NCBI GenBank assembly: GCA_003313425.1
Contig: NHZP01000085.1
Span: forward strand, 1-64,000
Direction: 5' to 3'
DNA: 64,000 nucleotides
Source of the DNA: Pseudopyrenochaeta lycopersici
Taxonomy: Eukaryota; Ascomycota; Dothideomycetes; Pleosporales; Pseudopyrenochaetaceae
Shown: positions 38,819-49,204 of the stretch, piece by piece
Layout of the letters: the number at the start of each line of letters is the position of its first letter
Position numbering within the stretch: the stretch's first letter is position 1
Notes under the pieces: generated by a model
The model's input: only the letters and a program-made list of their open reading frames with translations
Databases searched by the model: none
What the model was told of the DNA's origin: nothing
Position numbers and translations under genes: made by a program

Positions 38819-40797
38819 CCCTGGGGTAGCCCTGCCTGCGGTAGGTCCATTATCTCCGTAGTATCGCCATTCACTACCACTGACGCTTTTCGTTGGCTGC
38901 AGAAGTTGACGATCCAGTCCACTAATCGGCCAGGGATTCTCCTGTCCTGTAGTCTTCTAGCAAGCACAGTAACATCAACGCCATTGTAAGCGCCCTTTAC
39001 ATCGAAACTAACTAAGCTCAGAACTCTTCTGTCTCTCCAGGCTTGGAAGACGCTTTCTTGGAGAATAGTCAAGGCTTGAGCTGTCGATCTTCCTTTTCTT
39101 GCCCCAAAATGGCTCTTCGGAAGCAGACGATGCGTCTCCGCTAGGAACGACAATCTTTCTGCTACCACTGCTTCTAGGTTCTTCCCCAAGGTAGTGAGGA
39201 GGGAGATAGGTCGGTATGCCTTTGCTACCGTATAGTCCGATTTGTTTGGCTTCCGCAGAGGCACAATCTTCGCAATCTTCCATGTCCTAGGGAGTGTCGC
39301 GGTCTCGAGGGATACTCTGAACAACGCTACTATGTGGTGTTTGAGGACTGGCCACAGTTGTTGCCACACAATGGCTGGAAAGTCGTCAGGTCCTGGTGCC
39401 TTGTATGGACTGGACGCGAATATTGCCCTGTGCACTTCGGTTTCCGACAGTGGTTCCATTGGCAGGGTCTCGCCGGATCCCTCTTCCTCCTGGTCCTCCA
39501 CGATATCCGCTGGAGGTTTGAAGAACTCTCCTAGTAAACATCTTGCGATGTCACTGTTAGATGTGCTGAGCCCAACGTCTGTCCTAAGAGATGGTATCCT
39601 TGCAAAGGCAGTGCTATGTGATGGATCCAAGTAACGGGCTATGTCCCAGATGTTCCGAGATTCAGCAACAAAGTCCTGCCAGTGAGTCTTCCTTTGATTT
39701 CTGATGGCGTCGTGGTATCTCTTCCGATAGGTTTCTGTCATGTGTTGGAGGTGTGGGTCAACCATGTTCGCTCTCCGTGCTGCTCTTGCCCTATTACGCC
39801 AGTAGGTGTAGCTTTTCCTAAGCTCCGTCAAGTCTTCCGTCCACCATCTCTTCGTATATTGTGATGGCCTGGCTACTGGGACGTGTTTCTCGATTGTTGG
39901 CCCCACGCATTCAGTGATGAACTGGCAGTATTCGTCGACGTCACTGGGGTTTTGTGGCTGTGGGCGAAGCTTTAGCGCTTCAGTGACTCCTTTCCTTATT
40001 AAGTCCCATCGTGCTTTCTTCCAGAGCTTCCTTGGTGGTCCTCTCCTGTGTACAAGATCAATGGAGAATTCCGTGCAGATGGCCATGTGGTCAGAACCAT
40101 GTGCCGTCATGTCCGTCGTGCACCCCTGTACTTCTGACGCGAGTTCCTGGGTCACGAGGATCAAGTCAATTGTTGAATTGTGCTCTCCACTGTAGGAGAG
40201 CCATGTTTCGGTTCCCCTAGGGAGTGGACATTGAAGATCAAATTCGGACATGAGTTGGATGATGGGTTCACCTTCTCCTTGACGGGGAGAAGTTGCCACC
40301 GCATCACCACCCCAGAGCTGGTCGTGCCTGTTAAAGTCCCCAGCGATTAGCAGTTCGACCCGTCTACCATGATTGCGGCGGACGGTCTCGATCGTCGTCC
40401 GAATTATGTTGAGCCTGCTGTTTAGTTCGTCGTCCTCCGGGTCCGATTTAATCGGGACATAGACTGAAATAGCAAGTAGGGGTCCAGTCTCCAACTCGAT
40501 TAGAAGTGCCGCTATATCGGTGGATCCGGTCGATACCGGTCGTGCAGTGATGTTTTTGTGTACCCAGAGCATGGCTCTAGGTCGTGGGTTCCCTTCAGAG
40601 TGCTCTGGAAGGAATGGTGTCCAGTATGGGTGGGATTGAGGGGCCGTCTTGTATTCTCCGTCTTGGTTATGGAACAAGTATGGTTCTGAAATGAGAAGTA
40701 GGCTGAAGCCTTCGAGGTCGTGATCGTTCATGATGCTGTGTTGCGCTTCGCTCATTTTCCTTACGTTTGCTTGAAGTACTTTGAACTTTCTAGACAT
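38819..40797 (-). pseudogene. LINE-B ORF2, truncated: endonuclease and RT N-terminal half
   Basis: Start placed at the ATG of MSRKFKVLQANVRKM (40797), which overlaps the ORF1 stop by eight bases (ATGTCTAG). The longer in-frame extension runs back over ORF1 zinc-knuckle codons and is not credible as N-terminus. The APE endonuclease is visible (LLISEPYLFHN, ELLIAGDFNRHDQLWGG, TAHGSDHMAI). RT follows (SPYKAPGPDDFPAIVWQQLW, KAYRPISLLTTLGKNLEAV, LVSFDVKGAYNGVD), ending at LPQAGLPQG. The active-site half is absent. The frame is free of stops up to the junction. Confidence 0.85.
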
Positions 40798-42325
40798 GTC
40801 GGGGAGGGTTCGCTTCATCCAGCAGTCTCTTGTATTCAGGGCAGCCTCTATCACTGGCTTTGTGTGGGCCGGCGCAGTTGGCGCATTTTGGGGTTTCGGA
40901 GGCGCAGTCACTTTCCACATGGCCAGCTCTGGCACATAGCCCGCATGTTGGCTCCCTGGCTGGGCACCTCCGTGCTTCATGGTTGCCAAATTTCTGGCAT
41001 TTGAAACAGCGTAGGGGTTTGGCAACTTGTTCATACTTTTTGGTGTGTGCTACTTCCCCTTCGACCTCTAGATACTTGCGGTGTACGAGTTCGTCCGCTT
41101 CCTGCTTGCCGCTGAGGTAGAGGGCGATGGAGCAGTGGAGTTTGTCCGGGTTCGGACGGCCCACGAAGCGTATCTTCTTGATGGACACTCCGTTCTCGGC
41201 GCCTAATTTTGCACAGGCATCATCGCGGAAGTTTATCCGCGAGTCATCACAGATACTGTTCTTACTAACCCTATCTACTTTGACCGGGTACCATTGTCCA
41301 CCCTGTATCCGGGCTCCGCGGAAGTGGGACTGGACCCATTCGTCATGCTTCTTAGCTTTGGCGGCTTCCTCGTGGGTTCTCAAACATATCCTGACTTTGT
41401 ATGGGTCTGTTACCGTTTTCGCAATTCCGACTCAGTTAATGTCTTTAGTATTGGCGTGGCTGTTGAAGGCTTGCCTCACTCGGTCTCTGATTTCTTTAAC
41501 GTTGGCAACCTGAAGTTGCGTGTTGACTAGCCCGGAGAGGTCGAGGGTGATTCCCGGGAGCTTTTGCTGGTCTGATGGTTGGGTCGGACTAGGAGTCGCC
41601 GTTGGAGATCTGTTTGGTGTTATTCCACGAGCTGCTACTGCAGCCCATGATGAGCGATTTGCTCTAAGCATTTGCAACTCACTTCTAAGAGCGGTAATTT
41701 CTTCCCGCAATGTTGCATTCTGGTCATTCTGCACGTTGTTCTGGCTTATTAGCTCCTCGACCTTCGTACCCAGTATGGCATTCTGGACTCGCAGCGTTTC
41801 GTTCTGCTTTTCTAGCGCGACCTGATTGGTTCTAATCTCCTCCATCTTCACTTCTTGCCTCATGATGGTGTCCCGGAGGCTCGCGATAAGCCAAGTCACC
41901 TCTTCCCATCTAGTGTGTGACGGCTCGGGTGACCTTCTCTGCCTCGCTCGCAGTCTGGTTACACGGTTTGTATTGCTCGGGGTCGCGTTCGTCGGTCGAT
42001 CGGACTGGATTGGGCATGTGCTTGCGTTTGAGCTGGGAACGACGGGGTCGGCTGTCGCTCCTCCCCATGTTGTTCCATCAAAGAAGGTGACGGGTTGAGA
42101 TCTGCGTTGTGGACGAGCTGTTTGGCTATTGTCGGTGGTGTTGGTTCGGGGTTCATCGGTCGACGCGTCGAGACGCGTCGGCGTCTGATCTGGCGGGTCA
42201 GGTGGATGCTCTTGCAGGAAGACGTTGTATTCTGGCGGAGATGTCTGTCTTTCCATCCGGGTTTTGAAACTCGTTCTTATTAACGTGGAGGTTTCCCTTT
42301 CTTTCGGGCCCTGTTTCCTTTTCAA
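40790..42325 (-). pseudogene. LINE-B ORF1 (gag-like) with one in-frame stop
   Basis: About 511 codons on the minus strand. The N-terminal part (Ser/Thr/Pro-rich) is followed by a long coiled-coil-like stretch (about residues 140-220, EEIRTNQVALEKQNETLRVQ and onward). Then come a central domain and three zinc knuckles: CFKCQKFGNHEARRC, CGLCARAGHVESDC and CANCAGPHKASDRGC. A single TGA at 41432-41434 interrupts the frame after NTKDIN; downstream codons continue the family pattern (VGIAKTVTDPYKVRI). The protein would bind element RNA. Loss by one transition is the simplest reading. Confidence 0.8.
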
Positions 42326-42530
42326 TTAGTGCTCAAGGGCAAGCTGTGCTTTAAGCTAAAACTTTCTGGAGGGGCTGAGCTTGATTTTAACTCGCCGCTC
42401 CTCACGTGTGATTTTCCTCTAGCGTCGCACTAGCGTCGCACCTCATTGTGCGCACATCTGATCCAACCACCGCTAGATATGTGCCTCATATCTGACAATT
42501 TTACAGAATTTAGGTGTAAAAAGTGTTGCG

Positions 42531-42980
42531 TTACGTGGGGTGTTTCGTTACGGGGTGAACCTCGGTAGTCATGTGAGTGCCGGCGAACAGTAGCCTGACA
42601 AAGCGATCGCGCCGCTTGAGATAAGCAACTGCTCGTTCACGCCCATCGCCCTGCGGGGCGAATCCTCCTTTGTCTGCAGAAAAAGCTCGACGACTCAGAT
42701 ACTTAAAACTCGACTGTAACTTATTGCCAGGCTCCTGCAAGAAGGGGTAGCCAGGTCGGTGCTTTGCGATGTCGTCCTGCATATTGTGCAGGTTGACCTT
42801 AGGCCACCAGTCAAACATCAGCGTATGTGCTTCCTGCTCTATCCGAACGAGGAGAAAATGGATTGTTTGGCGGAATTCATGCATACTGATCTTGGACCCA
42901 GCGATCTCGAGCGTTTGACTATCGAGTGACCAGGAGATGTTTGTCCTTGCGCCCTCATGCTTTGCAATTGCCCTGCCATG
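42531..42980 (-). pseudogene. Relic of a helicase-associated (RecQ/TLH-type) fungal protein
   Basis: The best frame (42884-42531) reads MHEFRQTIHFLLVRIEQEAH, then FDWWPKVNLHNMQDDIAKHR, PGYPFLQEPGNKLQSSFKYL and RRDRFVRLLFAGTHMTT. From memory this matches the region preceding the helicase domain in large RecQ-like proteins that are multicopy and often subtelomeric in filamentous fungi. Upstream (to about 42980) further family-like words occur with stops between them. No helicase motif is present. The assignment is tentative. Confidence 0.4.
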
Positions 42981-43079
42981 TTGGAGACGCTCTATCAGAT
43001 ATCCTATTGGAGAAAATCTGCCACGTTAGAGGTACTTCGGCCGGATCTCGACACATAGCCTTCTCCCCTGGTCGGGATA

Positions 43080-43554
43080 CAGTCACATGAAAAAAGTCTC
43101 TTCCGCTAAGCGATTTTACACAAAAACTACCACTTTTTATACTAAATTAACTTGCGATCTGCATGTTTAATCCTTTTAAAAGTAGTAATATCTATAAAAC
43201 CCTACTAAAACTTTAGTTTAGTTAAGAGTAAAATTTTAAATAAAATTGTTTTATGATATAATATATCTTTAAACATGAGAAAAATTATTTTTTCTTCAAT
43301 TTGTATTTAAAAAGCAACTTTTTCTTCTTTTTTTCTACTCTATCTTAGAAATAACTATGCATACTATATATATAAATATATATTCTAATATTTATAATTT
43401 TTAATAAAATAGTCAGATATTATCTATTTTAATTTGCAATTTTAATATATTTTAGTAAAAATTAAAGAAGTTAGGGTTATCTTATAATCAATAACTTTTT
43501 GGTGTAGCTTGGTGGGGAAAAAACTTAGCGGAAGAAACTTTATTCATGTGACTG
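43080..43554. mobile_element. AT-rich MITE with CAGTCACATGAA ends
   Basis: Inverted termini of about 30 bp with two mismatches: CAGTCACATGAAAAAAGT at the left against CAGTCACATGAATAAAGT read from the right, both followed by (C/T)TCTTCCGCTAAG. The 475-bp element has no coding capacity, and its interior (43110-43500) is almost purely A and T. No clear target duplication flanks it. The superfamily is not assigned. Confidence 0.8.
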
Positions 43555-44400
43555 AAGCATCCAACCAATCAATCTCGCGACACAAACCTCCACATCAGCG
43601 CCAGCTTTAGCATCCTATGATGCATTTCTGGTTCTGGGCCAGGTACAAGAAGCGGCAGGGCTTCCGAACCTTTTCACCCTAGTCGCAAGAATGACGTGAG
43701 GCAGCGCGAATTAAATTCCGCACCATGACGGCTTTCCGCTGAGCTTGGCATGCGGGTACGGCCCCGTCTGTCTTTCCACCACAACGGTTCCTGGTGTCTA
43801 GAACACAACTGTTCGGGCAAGGTCGCGCATAGGCAAGTCTGTAAACGAAACAGCGCTACCGTTTGACAGGGAGGAGACTAGCGGCTACCGATGTGAGGCT
43901 GAAACCTGGTTCATCAAAACTTTTGAACACGAGCTTGGCAGGACGCCGAGTCATGTTTCACCGACTCCAAGAGCTTGAGAGATGCTTTTTCAGCTCACGC
44001 TGTAAGCACGCGCATATTCATTTCAGTAGCGCAATGCGCTGTGGATGTAAGATAGCAAGCAGGGACAAGGTCGAGACGGCGAACAGTACACCCAGCGACT
44101 TCAACGTAAGTTTTGCTAGAGCAAGCGCTTGAGCGGACGGCTCGAGATAGATGTGGATGAAACCAATTTCATATCGCAGGGCGGTCTCCGCTCCTCTATG
44201 TCACTAGACGGCACGCGTACCTGATCACATTGTTTGGTAAAACAAATACATTACGCGGTGGTTTTCAAGCCGCATCCCGGCAAGCCTGACGCCTTCAGCA
44301 GCTTACTAGTTATCTCCTTTCTTCATCTCGGTAGGAGAATTGATCTCGGAGCAAGCGCCAGGCCTGCAAGGGCCCGCCGATAGGGCACGCACAGGAAACA
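43555..44400. other. Intergenic, upstream of AA9 gene
   Basis: No gene is recognised. One plus-strand frame (43863-44132) has no domain and looks like chance. Confidence 0.4.
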
Positions 44401-44415
44401 CACCATGGACGACGT

Positions 44416-44421
44416 TATAAA
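44416..44421 (+). promoter_or_regulatory. TATA box of the AA9 gene
   Basis: TATAAA lies about 145 bases before the start codon. It is followed by a pyrimidine-rich leader (CTTTTTTACCCTTCGCTTCTC region), a common layout for strongly expressed fungal secretory genes. Confidence 0.55.
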
Positions 44422-44564
44422 GCCCAACGAGGTTGACGACATTCAGCACCCAGCCTCATCGAGCAGCTTTCCATTCGTTCACTTGCTTTCAGCATCCATT
44501 CATTCGTTCTTTTTTACCCTTCGCTTCTCTTCGAATTCAAGACATTTCTTCCTGCTAGTTCAGA

Positions 44565-45533
44565 ATGAAGGTCTCTGTTATCCTCCTCAGCACTATCGCC
44601 CAGGTGGCATCGGCGCATTACTTCTTCGACACCGCCATTGTGAGCGGAGCCGCGCAGAGCAAGTATGTTCGCACGTCGACTCGCGCCACCAAGTACAACC
44701 CGATCAAATTCTCTTCCAACCCAGCGGCCGACATCCGCGACAACTCCCTGGCAGATGGACCTGACATTGTCTGCAATCAAGGTGCCTTCTCCTCCGCTGG
44801 CCGTACCGAAGTCTTGACTGTCAACGCGGGTGACAAGGTCACACTCAAACTGGGTGTTGGCGCAAAGATGGAGCATCCTGGCCCTGGTCTAGTCTACATG
44901 TCGAAGGCTCCTGGCAACGTCAAGGAGTACTCTGGCATTGACGGCAACTGGTTCAAGATCTTCCAAGAGGGTGTCTGCACCAACGGCGACTTCACTAAAG
45001 ACGCATGGTGCACTTGGGGCCGTGATACCATCGGCGCGACAATCCCCAAGGACACACCCAACGGCGAGTACCTTGTGCGCTTTGAGCACATCGGCGTCCA
45101 CCGCTCTCATGTCAACCAGCCCGAACACTACGTCTCTTGTCTCCAGGTCAAGGTCCAGGGTGGTGGCAGTGGCACACCTGGTCCCTTGGTCAAATTCCCT
45201 GGGGCCTACAAGGACTCCGACGCTTATGCCAACTTCAGCATCTACAATGGCAAGAAGGACTTCCCTTTCCCTGGCCCCGCAGTCTGGGCTGGTGGTGCTA
45301 GCACCGGGTCTAGTGGTTCCAGCCCTGCTGCGCCCGTTACCACGACTGCTAAGCCGGCCGCTACCGCTGCTCCTACCACCATGGCCACCATTGCTAAGCC
45401 TGCTGCCACCCCTGCATCTGGCTGTGCTGCGCTGTATGGACAGTGCGGCGGACAAGGCTTCAGCGGCTCCAAGTGCTGTTCCGCTGGTACTTGCAAGGCC
45501 GCCAACCAGTGGTACTCTCAATGCCTGAACTAA
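44565..45533 (+). CDS. AA9 lytic polysaccharide monooxygenase with CBM1
   Basis: An intronless 322-codon gene. AA9 enzymes are secreted copper monooxygenases that cleave crystalline cellulose oxidatively. The signal peptide (about 17 residues, [17 protein letters not shown]) ends directly before the N-terminal His of the copper brace (HYFFDTAIV). The second brace His is in [15 protein letters not shown] and the axial Tyr in [11 protein letters not shown]. The catalytic domain (to about residue 235) is followed by a Ser/Thr/Pro/Ala linker. A C-terminal cellulose-binding CBM1 follows, with its cysteines and aromatic face ([23 protein letters not shown]). Length and domain order are normal. Transposon relics lie on both sides, but the gene shows no lesion. 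It is likely induced by plant cell wall material, as the family usually is; the sequence alone does not prove this. Confidence 0.96.
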   Translation: MKVSVILLSTIAQVASAHYFFDTAIVSGAAQSKYVRTSTRATKYNPIKFSSNPAADIRDNSLADGPDIVCNQGAFSSAGRTEVLTVNAGDKVTLKLGVGAKMEHPGPGLVYMSKAPGNVKEYSGIDGNWFKIFQEGVCTNGDFTKDAWCTWGRDTIGATIPKDTPNGEYLVRFEHIGVHRSHVNQPEHYVSCLQVKVQGGGSGTPGPLVKFPGAYKDSDAYANFSIYNGKKDFPFPGPAVWAGGASTGSSGSSPAAPVTTTAKPAATAAPTTMATIAKPAATPASGCAALYGQCGGQGFSGSKCCSAGTCKAANQWYSQCLN

Positions 45534-46197
45534 GAATTGAAACTCTACAAGGCATGCAGGCTTGTACATAACTTCTCTTCGCTGCGACAGGACTCAGGGA
45601 TTGTTTACACATGCGTCGACATCTATGGGTCCTTGCTCGTCTATATTTCTGCTCGTAGTGTTTGTGTCGAATGTTGTAGTATAGCATCGAGTATTGTTAC
45701 TTTATATGATGTAGAGCCTTTGGGGTACACACCCTCTTGGCTATCGTCAATTCCATACATATCAGCTGGTCAGCAAGCAAATGTTCATTGAGTCTCACGA
45801 TTTGTGATAGCACGAACATCTAATTATTGGTGTACACTATGCGCTATTGCCAATCGTGCGTCACTGTGCATTCCTCTTCTCCTTGCAAGCATAAGACGAC
45901 ACTCCCAGCTCGTTCATGTCATGCGACTTCTCCAACCTATATCCATGCAGACTGTCATCGATAATGACCCTTATATCTCTCCGCAATGCCATCCAGTGCG
46001 GACGTTCATGGCGTGTGTGTGTGTGTGTGTGTGTGTTCTATTATGGCCATGCACCCTAAGGGTAACGTGTTCTACCAGTCCGTAGCCAACACCAGTCGGT
46101 GGCCCGCCTCATCAACACTAACGCGATTGCTCTCAAAACAACCACCATGACTATTCAACGACCGCCTCACGCAGCTCAAAAGGAGGGCCGTGTCCTT
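45534..46197. other. Intergenic with (GT)n microsatellite
   Basis: A GT dinucleotide run of about 12 repeats lies at 46012-46036. The remainder shows no gene. Confidence 0.6.
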
Positions 46198-46663
46198 CTT
46201 GCGTCTAAAGCGATTAATTTAAAAAAAAATTACAAGTGCGCACAAGGCCGCGCAGCTGTATGATGTTCCTCGAACGACGCTTCGAGGCCGCCTCAAAGGC
46301 CGCCTGCCTACCTTAACGATTAACGCACGCAAACGTAAGCTATTACCTACTGAGGAGGAGTCTCTCGTTCAGTAGATACTAGACCTTGATCGACGAGGCT
46401 TTCCGCCTCAGATCATTGACGTACGACGAATGGCAGACTCCCTACTCGCCGCACGCGGCAGGCAGCCTCCACTACCACCTCTTGGCAAGAACTAGGTGTC
46501 ACGCTTTATCAACGCGCAGTCAGAGCTTCAGACAAAGTGGAACCAAAAATTTCACTCACAACGCGCGAAATGCGAGGATCCCATGAAAATAAACGAGTGG
46601 TTCAGTCTCGTACAGGACACGCGCGAGACCTACGGGATAGTAGACGCAGATACCTACAGTAGC
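46198..46663 (+). pseudogene. Fot1/pogo transposase N-terminal fragment
   Basis: The frame reads SAHKAAQLYDVPRTTLRGRL (psq-type helix-turn-helix), then RGFPPQIIDVRRMADSLLAA and VSRFINAQSELQTKWNQKF (CENP-B-type helix-turn-helix), and then INEWFSLVQDTRETYGI. These are the DNA-binding regions of DDE_1 transposases. Two in-frame TAGs replace expected Trp codons (LVQ*ILDLDRRGF and GKN*VSRFI), a RIP-type change. The catalytic domain is missing, because at about 46664 the sequence switches without a gap into a LINE-A fragment. Confidence 0.75.
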
Positions 46664-48090
46664 AGCAGCGAGGTCGAGGCACTGAGACAGTTTGCGGATG
46701 ACTGGGCCGACCGCATCGGGAGTGGGGCCACAGTCCAGATTCCGACGTACGGTGTCCTCGTACATGGCATCCGCACCCGCACAATGGACATGGACAAGTT
46801 CGAAGATAACAGAGCCCAAATTCTACAGGATAACAGGCCGTTCATACCCCAGGCAGAGATCAGACACATAGGATGGCTAACTAGAGACGCGTCTGCAAAG
46901 ACTGCATCAACTATCACCATTGAGTTCACCAAGCCAGAGGATGCAAACAAGATCATAGACGAGGGCCTGATCTGGCAGGGGGAGGTTTTCCAATGCGAGC
47001 GATACGAGCGACAGTGCCGAGTGAAGCAATGCTTCAAGTGCCAAAAATACGGCCACATAGGAACCCAGTGCAAGGTATCAACAGCATGTGGCTACTGTGC
47101 GCAGGAGCACGATACCCGGAACTGCCCATCGAAATCGGACCGGAGCGCACCAACGAAATGTGCGAACTGCGGTGGCGAGCACGAATCGTGGAACCGCCAG
47201 TGCCCAACTAGGAAGGACGAGATAGCCAAGGCCAAGATAGCATATGAGATGCGACCCCGATACCATCATGTTGTAGAAACGAGTAGCCGAACAGCTCAAC
47301 TAGAGATACCGGCCACTGCGCGAAGGAGCCGGCCCAGCCAGAATGCGACACTCCCGCCAGCCATCCAGATCGCTAGGAACCGATCGCAATCCGGAAGAGG
47401 ACAGAAGAGAACCAACACCGGAACCACAATCGACCCAATCGACCCAATCGACCAAGAAAATCAACCGCCGCAAGGAACGAGCAGCCAGAGGCCACAAAGA
47501 AACATTGTACCCAGCAGGAGAGCACTGGAATCGATTCGCAACAACACACGGTCGACACAAGAGAATACACAGCAGATGGACATCGATTCCAATACCGAAG
47601 CATGAATCAGTACACCACACTAAGCATACTACAGTACAACGTTCACAAATCAAGAGGCATGGTAATGGCAGCCCTACTTCGGGATCCCCGGGTCCACGAA
47701 TACGACATCTTGGCCATTCAGGAGCCTTGGAGGAACCCGTTCCTAGCCACAACCCACCATCCAGCAAAAGACGTTTTCCATCTCTGCTGTCCAGCAGGAG
47801 ATGAAGAAGGCCCAGCTAGAGTCTGCTTCTTCGTAAACAAGAGAATAGACCATAAAAGGTGGCGATTTAAAGAATTTACAAGAGACGTTTGCTCTCTTAT
47901 CCTTGACCCTAGCGGAGAGGGAGAAGAGCAGCAGCCACTGGCCCTACATAACATATACAACCCAGCAAGCCATACCACGAACGGGAGGACCTCACTAACA
48001 GACATACGCACAGTCCTCAGTGAGCACCAGACGAAAGAGCAAATAGTTCTGGGCGATTTCAATCTGCATCATCCCCTATGGGGAAGGTTG
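46664..48090 (+). pseudogene. LINE-A fragment (ORF1 C-terminal part and ORF2 endonuclease)
   Basis: A 5'- and 3'-truncated second copy of LINE-A. ORF1 resumes at SEVEALRQFADDWADRIG and keeps its three zinc knuckles (CFKCQKYGHIGTQC and two more). It ends in the same ATGA overlap (47602-47605) with ORF2, whose endonuclease begins MNQYTTLSILQYNVHKSRGM and reaches LGDFNLHHPLWG, where it stops at about 48090. It is clearly similar to 22830-24240 but diverged. Both ends are abrupt: Fot1 sequence on the left, MULE on the right. Confidence 0.85.
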
Positions 48091-48097
48091 CACACTT

Positions 48098-49034
48098 GTC
48101 TCTGACAGAGACAAGGGCCTGCTGGAGGCGGAGGTAGTACTTGGGAGTCAAGTAATAAAAGCCTATTGCTGTCATCACTTGAAGGAGAATTTTACAGCAA
48201 AGTTCGGATGAAGCCTCGGGCTACTGTTTTGGCAAGCGGCGCGGGTGCGAACAACTTCTTCTTTCGAAGCGAAATTAGCAAAGATTGGGGAGGTGAAAAA
48301 GGATACGGAAGCATATCTTCGCAACTTGGATCCGAAACTCTGGGCAGAGGCCCACTTCCCGGGGCGCCGCTACCGATAGGGAGCTTGATAATATTCGGCA
48401 TCGGGTAATGGAACAACGCGCCGGACGCCTTGCAAAGGCACAAAAGTGTATTGAGGCTGGGGCGCAATACACTCCTTTTGTGACAACAGCAGTGCAAGAG
48501 GGCAGGAAATGGGCACAGAGTTATCGAGTAAGTTGTTCTTTCAGTGCTTATACTATACTAATTACTATCCAGGTTCAACTCTCTTCCCCAGTTGAAGGGC
48601 GAGTGGTGCAGCCGGACAATACGATCCACCTCGTCAACCTCCAAACAAGGACATGCTCCTGCCGACGATACCAGGCTAATGGCATTCCTTGCGGGCATGC
48701 CATGGCCCGTATATTTGCACAAGGGCTCACGCTTGAGCCTTTCCTTCCCGCAGCGTTGTCTACGGCAACATGGGCAGCGACATTTATTACTCCACTTCCG
48801 CCAGTCGATATTTCAGAGCTAGTGGTAAATGATGGGGAGGAATGTAATCCTCCAGTAACAAAGGTGCCTCGTGGTAGGCCAAAGAAGGAGAGATATCGGA
48901 AGGAAGAGGCACGAGCGCCCCGGGGACTAGGGATGGAGGCTATTGTTGCTCCCTCGGAGCACTTGTTACACAGATGTGGGACCTGCGGAGAGAATGGCCA
49001 TAATGCGAGGACTTGTCGTTGTTCTCATCAATAG
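48098..49034 (+). pseudogene. MULE transposase C-terminal part
   Basis: It begins within the core at VSDRDKGLLEAEVVLGSQ, the third catalytic region (CCHHLKENF), then shifts frame near 48210. It continues EVKKDTEAYLRNLDPKLWAE and AGRLAKAQKCIEAGAQYTPF. The SWIM zinc finger (TCSCRRYQANGIPCGHAMA) and a C-terminal CCHC-like knuckle (CGTCGENGHNARTCRC) follow. A GT-AG segment of exactly 45 nt (48530-48574, GTAAGT...CTAATTAC...TCCAG) sits in frame and looks like an intron. The N-terminal half is missing, so the copy is inactive. Confidence 0.8.
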
Positions 49035-49204
49035 AGCGAGGGTATATTATTCTTTAATTTTAGTTGCAGGGTAGAGAATTCTTTTCTTTCGAAATGCAGA
49101 GTATATAATTCTTTTATCCTTAAAAGAATGTTCGAGATAAGTATCCTCCTCTTTCAACAATTCACGCCTCTTCCTGCGATTTACGCGAACAAACTTTTGT
49201 CCTA

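Larger units (their letters stand above)
38819..42370 (-). mobile_element. LINE-B (Tad1-like), 5' half, inverted
   Basis: A minus-strand LINE of a different family from LINE-A, with ORF1 and the first part of ORF2. It is cut at the same place as LINE-A, the codons for P-Q-G (CCC CAG GG on the minus strand), where the copia-1 3' LTR ends at 38818. CCCTG at 38819-38823 equals the CCCTG at 15204-15208 beside the LINE 3' half on the same strand. The 5' limit near 42370 is approximate. Confidence 0.85.

Noticed and set aside
40798..41034. N-terminal extension of LINE-B ORF2 from an upstream ATG
   Set aside because: These codons overlap the ORF1 zinc-knuckle region in another frame. The endonuclease domain starts at the ATG at 40797.
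44889..45569. 226-codon minus-strand frame across the AA9 gene
   Set aside because: Antisense of the GC-rich AA9 coding sequence; alanine/glycine-rich composition follows from the sense codons.
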